Assembly (NCBI GenBank): GCA_011009095.1
Contig: VTPC01090596.1
Span: 214,097 to 278,096, forward strand
Source of the DNA: Ignelater luminosus
Taxonomy: Eukaryota > Arthropoda > Insecta > Coleoptera > Elateridae
Length of the DNA: 64,000 bases
Direction of reading: 5' to 3'
The position numbers and the translations under genes were made by a program. The stretch's first letter is position 1, and every line of letters begins with the position of its first letter. Shown here one piece after another: positions 54,091-64,000 of this stretch. A model generated the notes under the pieces. That model did not search any database. It was given only the letters and a program-made list of their open reading frames with translations, and was not told the origin of the DNA.

Positions 54091-57000
54091 GACCCCAATT
54101 TTTAATAAACGTGTGCAAAATATATTTGCGACGTTTTCACTTCTAACGTTGACATTTTGACAATTATTAAATTAAACAAAAAACGGTCATCAGTTTTCAA
54201 TTCTATGCCTACTACGGTCAAAACTTAAGATTTCTTAATTTTGATATATTACAAAGGGTATTAATAAAATAATCTTGGTATCCCGTCTTTGGCGTGTTCA
54301 CCTTTATTTGTCAAGCAATAGATTTCAGTGTTACGGTATCCAAAAACTGTCCAACCCATAGGGTTTTTTATAAAATTTCAGTTTGCCAAACTTCGAGGTA
54401 CCAAGAAATTAATAGCTAAGAAACTTGGGAGTCTTGTTCGTGGTAATACTATTGAATATATTGATTTCTAAAATTTTAATCACTTGTGTTTTAATAATAG
54501 CACATATTCGTATTAGCCTTATGGTTTTTGTATCAGTTAAGATATTTCGCAGATTTTGAACACAAGTACTACTTAAACTCTAACCAGTTTCTGAAAAGGA
54601 CCATCACGGACTTTATGAACAAGTTTTCTAGACTTCAGTTTATTATTTTAATAAAGTATTAGATCACTCTTTTGGACAAATAATATGCCTATAAAACGTG
54701 CTATGGGAAAAACTTATTCCCTAACTAACGTTTTTTAGAAGACCCAAAATAATAAAATAAAGTCAGATTAAAGTTGATTTTCCAGCCCATTTTGCCTTGA
54801 CAAGCCAGTAATTGCAAAACATCTTTTGCCGTTGGAAAAAGTCTGGGCATCTGAATATGAAGAACGTTAGTAGATCTATAAAAAACTATATCAACAATTT
54901 CTTTTCTCCAGGAAAAAAGTTCTTCTGCACATACATTTGTGCTCTTTGCATTTCTTCTGCTAATAGAATTGGGTTGTGCATATAACAGACAGTCACAGAT
55001 ACCTGGTCGGTACAGAAACTTGCATATTTGCCTAATCATTCAAAGATTATGGACAGGTTATATTCAGCTTCAGGACTTTAGGTTAGAATACCTTGAACTA
55101 GATACAGGCAAAGTTTGTGGTATTTTTTGGTTTTTTAAGTTGATGACCATTATAGTTGATACGTTAATTCTTATTATAAAAAATAGTCACATTCTGTGAA
55201 AGCAGAAATTAATTGTAACCGTTGTCTTGGTTGCTCAAAAACCCTACTTACCAAAGTACTATGTACGTTTATGACTTGTCATAGAATTGGAAATTAATTC
55301 ATTTCGTAATTTATCAAATCTCAGCATTATGCCATAAGTTCTTGAGATATCTTGATGGAATCCATTTTGTACATTGATTAAAGAATTTTCGTAAACTGTA
55401 AGATTTCTTTTTTTTTGAAGTTATGCATATTTGTTATCTACATTTTGTAGTAGACTTCAAATAAGATTTATTCTTAGAATTGTTATGTATGTCCTTACGA
55501 TCTTTTTTCAACTTCTAGATTTTTGATGTTTACTTTTTACAACTGATTATTTTTTTGTTTTATGCTTTTAACTTTTATTATGATTAGGTTTTTGGAATTT
55601 AACTTAGGAACTGATTCATCACCACTGAGGATGAAGATAGAAACTTAGAATTAGAGAAATAATTAACGCCGAGAAGCTTCATATGGAAAAATGACAAAAC
55701 TACTATAGTAAATAAGAATTGAATCCTTCGTTTGGCCAAAGGCAGTAGCTTCTAGCCAACGAACACAGGTAAATCAATTCGTTCTTTGCTTGAAATAGTT
55801 TTTGGGTAATTTTTCTTTTAAATTTAAGTGTTTCGTCAACAAGTACTGATAAATTAACACATTGAATTGTCGTTGCAGCGAAAATCATAGCGTCTGGGAC
55901 CTTTTTAGAGTGATGGGTTAAAATACTTATAATTCAGTCATTTCTTGCCATGTTCTTTGTTTTACTGAACAAATATTTGGACCCCTGTCGCTATGTAGGT
56001 ACTTATTTATGCACTATATGGTAAACTAATACGCTTTCTTCTGTTATTTTATCAGCAGTCAATATCACTCTTTTGAGCATACTTTCTAAGATAACTTTTT
56101 TTTTCTTAAAGTAAGTCATAGTACCCCAAATTACCATATTGCTCGATTTTTCCACTGACCAGTTTGTTTTAGTAACGACAAACCATACATGGGCGGGAAA
56201 TTGAAACAATCAAAGCCTAGTAGATGACCAAAAGCAAAAATGTGTTTGAATCATTTTCTTTATGGGTTACTTAACCAAGAAAGAGGAGTTTCCAAAAAAA
56301 TTAATTATTAATTAACAATCAGTACTTGTAAATGCAAATTAAACGTAAAGATATCACAGCTATTTTTTCATTTGCTATTTCATCATTTTTATCTTAACTT
56401 TTTAGACAAAACGATTAGGTTAATTGATCTCATTACAAGATTTTTACATTATTACCAATCTAGTTTAGAATAAAATTTTAAACCTAAATTTTATTTATCT
56501 TTTGCGTGTTGCAATTTAATGAAACTTTGATATATTTCCCCTGGGTAACAGAAAAAATGTCAGATTAATGTCCTGATTTTCGTGAAAAATAAGAATTACC
56601 ATTTGACATTTTTAATAAAATTTCAACTCACATACAGAACATGAAAACAAAAAAGAGGATAAACTTCCTTTTTTGTTCTCTATGATCAAATTTAACAAAA
56701 ACAAAACAGAATGCTATTACTACTGACTGACGTATACAAATAGTCGGGGCAAATCCTATGGGGTTTTTTCTTGAAAGTAGAACATTTAAATCCTTCATTC
56801 GCCATCTCGTTTATTTTCATTTCACATTCTAGCAAAATCTCTATCTGTATGCAACTATAATAATAAGAGAGGGATTTACAGAGAACAATAGAAATAAAAA
56901 ATATATTAATTGCTAGAAGCTCATTTTTTGCAGTAGTCTTAATATGGTGGTGGAGAGTTTTCTTCTGGCGCAAATACAAAATCATTTTATTTCGCAATAG

Positions 57001-57470
57001 GGGTTTATGAATATTGCAACGAATGGGAATATGGAAATTTTAACTGTTCTTTTATTTTACAGAAATTTAAGTTCAGTTAAATGAATTATACGATATAATT
57101 CGAAGTTATTGTCTCATTTTCAGTTATATTAACGTCTATTTCATTAGCGAATAAAGAATAGAGAAAATAATGGTGAATGTGTCCAATTGTAGCATTTGAC
57201 GTATGTTAGGAAGATAAACGACACGTCAACCAAAATTGGTGTGTCATTTATCTAATATGTTCGTGTATAAAAGAGACATGTGTAATCGTTTTATTTTATT
57301 TTTACTTCCTTGTATCCGTATAATGAACTTTTAAATAAATGAAACTAGTGATGATCTTAATTTTAAAATATATTCATATGTAAATACACGGTGCATGTAG
57401 TTTAATTTTTTGTACTTGTATAAAATAAAGTATTTATTATGAACATTAAGTTAAAACTGTTTTTTCTTTG
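54091..57470. other. Downstream region without recognised genes
   Basis: ORFs at 54725-55039 (minus), 55703-55888 (minus), 56003-56209 (minus) and 56692-56997 (minus) have no motif I can assign. A 13-bp stem hairpin lies at about 57211-57252. Confidence 0.4.
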
Positions 57471-57474
57471 ACTA

Positions 57475-57840
57475 ATATTATCACGACCCCATGCCAAGGT
57501 GTCTTCTTAAAAAGGAATGGTGACTAGTTCTTTTGTTTAATAAAACTATTCAACTTGGACCCATTCTGACATTTCCTGAAACGGAGGTATCGATTTATGA
57601 GTTTCTCCTGTTTATCTGGCAAACATGCTCAAGATATCCTTAGATTAGCACTGTAATCTAATTAAGATCTAATGAGAAGATTATTGTTGATATTACAAAA
57701 TTGTATATAGATAGATGTAATAAATTATCTAACAACTCAACCAATCACAAATCAATCTTCTCCTCATAATATCTCAATAAATCCTTCAATTACAATGTTA
57801 GTGTGTTATTAATCTTACATTTGGTGATCCCGATCGTTTG
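57475..57840 (+). repeat. Candidate LTR followed by a tRNA-Trp-type primer-binding site
   Basis: TGGTGATCCCGA at 57822-57833 follows TTACAT and matches 11 of 12 positions of a primer-binding site for the 3' end of tRNA-Trp, as used by some insect Ty3-type elements (recalled, not searched). Immediately left is a roughly 350-bp stretch ending in TTACA that could be the LTR. Its left border, perhaps near ATCACGACCCC at 57479-57489, lacks a clear TG start. No second LTR is found in the window. Confidence 0.4.
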
Positions 57841-58029
57841 TTAATTAGTATTGTAATTTGTAGTGTTCAAGATTTTTCAAAAACAAAAACAGTTTCACTT
57901 ACCCAATTTTGATTTATCAAGTTTTTAGATTGTGCAATTAGAACTTCATCGTTTGTTTATATTTGGATTTATAAGATAAGTTTTCTTTTTACAATTCTAT
58001 AATAATCATTTAATCAAGTTTCCTACATT

Positions 58030-60690
58030 TCAGTCAAGTTAACTGTTACTCTTTAAATTAAGACATACAAGAAGAAAGTAAGAAATTTGACATTTTGATT
58101 AACAAACTACAAATTCTAGCAATCGACGATTTTACCTCCATTTCTCTCCATATATCTTTCGTCCGAATTTTATCCCTACGGGTGTATTGTAGGCACCGTC
58201 TCATATAGTCTAATTCGACTGCTCTTCTTTTATCTCTATGTTTGTTCGTTAATGGCCACATTTCTCCTCCGTATGTTGTTATACTTTCTATCACCGCATG
58301 GAATATCTTTCTTTTGGTTTCTTTTCTGAGGGGTCTATTCCTGATCATTCCATGTAGGACTTTCGTGGCTTTCCTTCCTTTAATTATTTTTTCTTCTATG
58401 TCTATGTCTATTTTTCCTGTGTTTGATATTATTGTGCCCAAGTATTTATATTCTGTGCATGCTTTAATCGTTTCCTCATCAATGTTTAAGTTATTCCTTG
58501 GTTCTCTCACGCACATATATTCTGTTTTTTCGATATTTATGTTTAGTCCCCACTGTATGTATTCCTCTTTCAATTTCCTCACCATGTAGGTCTTATCTTC
58601 AGCATCCTGCGCAAAAACTATTTGATCATCTGCAAACATGAGACAATGCAGTATCGTATCCCCTATCGGCATTCCGATTCCTCCGCATTTTCTGTACCAT
58701 TTCTCTAGCGCTTGCTCCACGTATATAATCAACAAAATTGGTGACAACGTGCAGCCTTGTTTTAATCCCTTCGATACCTCAAATCCTCTAGTTAATTTAT
58801 TGCCTAGTTTGATTTGTCCTACTGTATTAGTGTATAGTTTTTTTTCACCTTTATCAATTTTTAGTTAATGTTGTAGTCTTTGTCTCGGCACATTGTCATA
58901 CGCCTTTTGTAAGTCTACAAAAGTCATGTGCATCTCTTTATTTTTGCTTTGTTTTTTTTCTATAATCTGTCTTACTACGCAAATGTTATCTAGACATGAT
59001 CGCCTCGGTCTGAAACCACTTTGTTCTTCCGAGAATGCATTCATCTGACTTTGTATTTTATTTTTTATTATTCTTCCAAATAATCTAGCTATCGTCGGTA
59101 TGATACTAAAGCCCCGGTAGTTATGGCAGCACTTTTGGTCTCCATTTTTGTAGATCGATATTATGCGGAATACATTACATTCTTGCGGGATGTCATCTCC
59201 TCTTTCTATCTTTTGGAACATGTTCGTTATAACTTTGACTAGTATCTTGCCTCCGTTTTTAAGTAGCTCTATTCGAACATTTCTTGGGTCCGCTGATTTT
59301 GTTGTTGTTACTTTCTTTAAGTGCCATTTCGATATCTTCTTTTCTTATTTCGAGTGTCTCTTGTGTTACTGCTATTTCCTTTGGTATCTCTTTTCTTGTT
59401 TGATATTCTGGTTTTGTTTCTTGTAATAACGTTTCATAATGTTCTACCCACTGTTTGGGCGTAATTAATTCAATATAATTACCGTTCTTCGTTTCTTGCC
59501 TCAAACTACATATTACTCTCCACGCTTCTTTCGATCTACTGTAATTTATCGTATCGCTTATGTTCCTGCATACGTTATCCCAATGTTTGTTTTTTCCTGT
59601 CTGACTTGAGCTTTAACCTGTCTTTTACTGTCGATGTATTCCCGCCGTGTTTGTGACGTTTTAAATATCTGTCAACCATTTGCTGTACATATCTTTCGTT
59701 AGTTATATTTCCTGTTTCAATTTTTCGCTGAATACTTCTCTTCTCTTTTCTTAGATTTTCTATTCCTCTCTTTTATCTGTTCATATATTTAATTAGCCGA
59801 CTTAGTTTCCATATTCGTATCTAGTTTCCCCTCTAATCTGTCTTGGAATAGTTTTTTTATACTTTCTTGTCTTAGAAGGTCTATGTTGTATTTTGCAGTG
59901 TCTAGTTCTTCTACTGGTACCTCTTCTTCTACTTCCTCTCTTCGACCTATTGGGGTTGCTTTCTTTTACAAACAAACTTTCCCACAACCAGATGGTGGTC
60001 GGATCCACATTCGGCTTGTCGGTATATACTCGTACATCTTTCAACATAATATTTCGGTCTTTCTTAACGATTACTAAATCTATAATCGATCTAAATCCTA
60101 GAGTAGAATGAATTCTAGTGTATTGATAAATCTGTTTGTGTTGGAAGAACGTATTCGCTGTCATCAATCTATGCTCTTTGCATAGGCTGCGCAGCCTTTT
60201 TCCATTATCAGTTACTGTACCTTCTCCGAATTTTCCCACGACATCATTGTTTTCTTCTCTGCCTACTCTACTATTCATATCTCCGATTACCACCAGTTCG
60301 TTTTTTTTATTTACTTTTTCTATTTGTTTGTCTAGTGTGTTGAAGAAATCTTCTTTTTCCTCTATTTGCACATTGTTATTTATCGCGTATACTCCAATGA
60401 TTGTCATCAGTTGTCCGTAAATTTTCATTTGAATTTTTATTATTCGGTCGTTTATTTCTTCCCACGTTAATATCGTGTTCGTCCATTTACTTTTTATTAC
60501 TATTGATACGCCATTTCTCGCCCTTTCCTCTCTCGGTAACCCACTCCATATATGTACATATTTTCCAAATTTTTCTTGACCTGAACCTTTCTTTTTCGTC
60601 TCTGTTAGTATTACTACGTCTAGATTCATTTTTTCTATATCTGTAATTATACCTTTAAATTTCAGTTTCATAAACAAAAACCAAAAACTA
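58030..60690 (-). pseudogene. RTE-type LINE, endonuclease and reverse transcriptase in broken frames
   Basis: The minus strand carries, from right to left, an endonuclease (60677-59802) with ILTETKKKGSGQEKFG, RNGVSIVIKSKW, VVIGDMNSRVG and TANTFFQHKQ. A linker follows, with TPKQWVEHYETLLQE (59504-59259). The reverse transcriptase comes next: NYRGFSIIPTIARLF, EEQSGFRPRRSC and FVDLQKAYDNVPRQ (59221-58865), then CLMFADDQIVFAQ and WGLNINIEKTEYM with YKYLGTII (58747-58058), and a C-terminal ELDYMRRCLQ. The catalytic FADD is intact, but the frame is broken at three or more places and the N-terminal WNVR block of the endonuclease is absent. The closest type I recall is the HmRTE-e01 group. The 3' end lies near 58030. 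Confidence 0.9.
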
Positions 60691-60839
60691 ACATACAGAC
60701 ATTTTCAGATGATGGTGGTTTATGTAAAGAGTAGTGGTATTAGATTTTCTTAAAATCTGCCATTTTCTTATAGATTGCAATACATATAGTATTGTTTACA
60801 ACAATCAAAAGTGTAGAAAATTGTCACCTAAACAACAGT

Positions 60840-61260
60840 TATTTATGCAACAAGTGAGTAAAGTGTATCTTTTTCTTACGAGAAGGAAGGTAGTGCGCAA
60901 ATCTGCCGAGTGAAAAAAAGTAACTTTACTCACGAATTGCATACAAAACTTTTTTCACGTTCGTAATAAAAATCAAGAACTACCTACTACAAAAACAGCT
61001 TTTTATTGATATTAAATGTACAATCAGTGTGTATCAATAGCAATGGCAACCTTCTATGTTTTGTGTTTAAATATTTTGCGTTAAAAATGACACGATACGA
61101 TACTTTTTTTCACTCAAATGCGTGAAAAAATGAACCGCTATGGCACTTTTTTTCACGCTTCTAACGCGATGAAACATCGCGCCCTTTATAAACAAAAATT
61201 AATGAAAAATGTTGCACTTTTTTAACGAACGTGGAAAAACATTATTTTTGTAGAAAGCTC
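60840..61260. repeat. Region with repeated TTTTTTTCAC words and a perfect hairpin
   Basis: TTTTTTCAC or its complement occurs at least five times between about 60915 and 61160, often joined to ACGC or ACTC. A perfect 7-bp stem with a three-base loop (CGCGATG-AAA-CATCGCG) lies at 61165-61181. No coding or bounded element is recognised. Confidence 0.45.
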
Positions 61261-61289
61261 GGGAATTAGCTCAAAGAAAATTTTATTAA

Positions 61290-62650
61290 AACTGTCCCTG
61301 AGGTTTTTTTTGCCATTTCGTTCCCAAAAAAGATAAAGGGTGGAGACTAGTTGGAGATGAACGCTCCTTGAACAATGTTAGAGTTCCGGGCAGTTATCCA
61401 ATGCAGCTTGGCAGTTATTTAACTATAAAGTTGTTGGAAATAAAATCTCTTCTAAACTGGACCTACAAAAAGCCTATTATCATATCCATAGCAACAATCG
61501 TCACACCACTGGAAGCTTACCAGAACAAAACGTTAAGTTCTGGTTTAAAAAAATGCGCCTTAGTGGTCAAGGTTCATAAAAAAGTATCGTTGCATGGTTA
61601 GAATGTGTGTTCGTTTAGCTAGAAGACAGTCATTTTTAGTAAAGATGAACAAAGTCATTCTCTTCATTTAAGTTTAGCTTTAACAGATTAAATAATTATA
61701 GCTTATTGTTAAATGTTAAAAAATGTTCATTAGTGGCTTTTCTCCGACAAATTCTAAAATCAAAACTATCTTAATATCCTACTGCAGAAACTTAGAAACA
61801 ATTAAGAAACTTCATTGGTTTCATTTCAATTATTACAGGTTCGTTCCGAGATGTACTAAAAAACTTTTTCTTTTAATCATTGCAATGATGTTTTTTCAAA
61901 TAAACTAGTTTTGGTTCACTCTTTAACTAATACACCACTGATTATTTCCACTGACCCAAGTTGTACTATTGTGGCTACAGTCTGGTATCAAACAAGAACG
62001 TCTTGCCATCTGCAGCAGATTTCGTTTCCCAGCAGAAGAAAAATGTACTGTTCCCCAAAAAGCTGTTAGCTATAAAATTTACAACTCAAACCTTTCGGCA
62101 TTTCCTAGCTGGTAGAGACTTTGTCATTTTCATTGACCACAAATCACTCAAAACAATGGCAATTACTTAGCAAGAGACTGGAGAAATTTAAAATATATTT
62201 TTCAACTTTCAACCAACATACAATATACAAAAGGAAATCGGAACACTCCCGCTGATTCCTTAACTAGAGTTCAAAATTTCTGAAACGCCAGATCCATCAC
62301 TTTTACAAAAATGGCAAAAGCTCAAAAAAAAATGATTTCAAGTTACTCCAACTATTAAATATTTCGAACCTTTAGTTTACTAGTCAAGGACTTTTAAGAC
62401 CATTTTCGTTCCAAAGCAATTTTACTATCAGGTTTTCCAGAAATGCCATAATATTTCTCATTTTGGTGTCAGAGCAACAAAAAACTAGAAGATACGCCTG
62501 GCCAAACATGAATCAGACATAAATAATTGGGTTCAGACCTGCATAGTCTGCCACGCTAACAAGCCGTGTCCCATGATCATTCGGAGGACGCCTGTCAACC
62601 AAAACTTAGACCTTCAGTGGACGTCTGTCGTCGAAATTTGGACACCCAAT
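61290..62650 (+). pseudogene. Ty3-type pol remnant: reverse transcriptase, RNase H, integrase zinc region
   Basis: In order on the plus strand: PKKDKGWRLVGDERSLNNV with SKLDLQKAYYHI (about 61323-61485) is the start of the reverse transcriptase. The catalytic YxDD position near 61620 is destroyed. KKCSLVAFLRQILKSKL follows, then LIISTDPSCTIVATV, KLLAIKFTTQTFRHFLAGRD and FIDHKSLK (about 61935-62150), which is the RNase H domain, and GNRNTPADSLTRV near 62240. FQKCHNISHFGVRAT, then WVQTCIVCHANKP (about 62430-62570), is the His-His-Cys-Cys zinc region of integrase. Stops and shifts are frequent. The integrase core is not recognisable beyond this point. It is an old, dead copy. Confidence 0.8.
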
Positions 62651-62659
62651 CCACTCTAC

Positions 62660-64000
62660 GTTCGTGCGATATTTGGGATACTGTTTTCGAAAGAAGATAT
62701 TACTAAAATTAAAGTTTATTGCAGTCAAGTATTGAAATAAATATCAGAAAAACTACTACACTCCTTAAAAAACTTAGAGGTCTCGAGTATATGTCCTTAC
62801 ACCTGCGTATTTTCTAAATTCCCATTTACATTTACGCTTTTTAAATTTCATTTTTATATATACCTTCCAATACAATACTTCTTATATTTTCCATACAATT
62901 TATGCAGCTTAATATTCACAACATGCTTCTGCAAGATTGAATGCCTCTACTGCAGCGAGAGACGTCAGTGGCGTTTGCTTACTTGCTAGACTTCTGCACT
63001 CTGCTTTCATCTCCGCTCCATCTCGAATAATCGTATACCTGTAACCAAGCGATAAGGAAATATGCTTTTATTAAAATGTCGTTGGAAAGATGTAAGTAAC
63101 TAAAATTTCACAATTTGCTAACATATTGATTAAATACCTTGCTCAATTTTCTAGTTGCCGGTATTTTATTACTATTTGCACCCAAAGTTAATAATTAGGA
63201 AGGATATAAAACTATACAACGGTGAGAAACATATTTGAAGCATGTTACCCGCCAACGCTTCGTGTAGTTTCTGTGGAGCCCTGAAGTTGGTAGAGGCAAA
63301 ATCTATAAGTGTTGGTGGTACGTCACCTATGAAACAAAGATAAACTGCAGCGCCTGGAAGATACTTGCTGAAGGTACAAGAAAACTCCGCTCCACGCAGT
63401 AGCCGCATAATCGCTACAAGCAAAACAACAATATCACCACGATGCACTATGCAGTATCGCAAAGTTATCTGTCATTATCAGAATGGCTTAGCACCAAGGC
63501 CGGCAGCACAAGGGCGTGCAAATCAAGCAATTTGCCGTAGGCACCACAATGACTAGAAAGATTTAGTTTTATTAAAATTATTTTAATTAAAATGTAAATA
63601 GACCGTTGCACACCTACCACAAGTAGATCAAATAATCTAGGCAAACAATAACGATTCCTATAAGTAATTCGACGTACAAGTGAAGAGAGTAAAAAAATAC
63701 GCGACAGTAGTTACTGAGAATGCAAGAAAAGAGCTTCAGAAATCAAGCGGTTAGTGAATTAAATCGATGGGCCTTTTGTGGCCATATGGAGCTTGAAAGT
63801 TGCGTACAATGTGTTGGAGATCATTGAGCTTTTGTGTGTGGAACAGAAATGAGAGGAAAGAGACAGCAACTGTCCTGTATATGTAAGAAAATTAAGAAGA
63901 GAAGCTATCGAGATTTAGAAAGAGTACAAAAAAGGATATAAATGGGTAACAGTGTTATATTGTAATTTTTCTGGACTATGAAAGATGGCTAGGTTTTTTT
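62660..64000. other. Right edge without recognised genes
   Basis: No supported gene is seen. A minus-strand ORF at 63172-63462 (96 residues) has protein-like composition but no motif I recognise. An ATG at 63077 in good context is followed 16 bases later by GTAAGT, which could be a tiny first exon, but nothing in frame downstream supports it. Confidence 0.3.

Noticed and set aside
56003-56209. Minus-strand ORF with NMVIWGTMTY resembling the VWG block of Tc1 transposases
   Set aside because: A single weak motif with no other catalytic block in the correct order nearby.
63060-63100. ATG in good context followed by GTAAGT as a possible first exon of another gene
   Set aside because: The exon would encode five codons, and no downstream acceptor leads to a supported frame inside the window.
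1-64000. CRISPR arrays, rRNA genes or prokaryote-style operons
   Set aside because: No regularly spaced repeats, rRNA core sequences or closely packed gene runs were seen, and the splice-site structure shows a eukaryotic genome.

Overview
The window looks like a piece of an insect nuclear genome. The kind of insect is unresolved; a beetle would fit but is not shown. The evidence is an AT-rich background, long introns with GT/AG junctions, one conserved multi-exon gene, and a dense load of typical arthropod transposable elements. There is no sign of bacterial or viral gene organisation.

The one host gene I can support runs on the + strand from 11242 to 51328. Five exons (11242-12591, 14914-15252, 23102-23279, 43318-43586, 51012-51328) join with matching splice phases into 816 complete codons plus a split first codon. 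The product is a modular trypsin-like serine protease: a six-cysteine Stubble-type disulfide-knotted domain, a long Thr/Pro/Lys-rich linker, then a chymotrypsin-fold domain with an intact His-Asp-Ser triad and a trypsin-type Asp in the specificity pocket. From memory it matches Drosophila CG8213/lumens interrupted (lint) more closely than Stubble or Filzig. The N-terminal exons, expected to carry the signal or membrane anchor, are not recognisable and probably lie to the left of the first visible exon.

The rest is mobile DNA and unassigned sequence. The left flank (1-11.2 kb) holds decayed RTE-type LINE copies on the - strand, one split by a 220-bp hAT-type MITE with perfect ends and an 8-bp target duplication, and a decayed + strand LINE near 6 kb. 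The 7.8-kb intron before the His exon carries a hAT element (17858-19771). The 20-kb intron between the His and Asp exons carries a Jockey-type LINE (24682-27870), an antisense Ty3/KRBA2-like integrase remnant, a foldback element, a Tc1-like remnant, a mariner with almost perfect ends, and a GC-rich 5'-truncated LINE (40029-41886). The 7.4-kb intron before the Ser exon carries a second copy of the same hAT family (45235-47378) and a pogo/Tigger-like MITE.

Downstream of the gene are a tRNA-Thr-like pseudogene, an antisense Tc1-like transposase remnant, a possible LTR plus primer-binding site near 57.8 kb, an antisense RTE LINE (about 58.0-60.7 kb) and a decayed Ty3 pol region (61.3-62.65 kb). 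The last three may form a nested insertion. Eight elements could be bounded by their target-site duplications. None has an intact transposase or reverse transcriptase reading frame; the Jockey copy is closest, with one frameshift and one stop.
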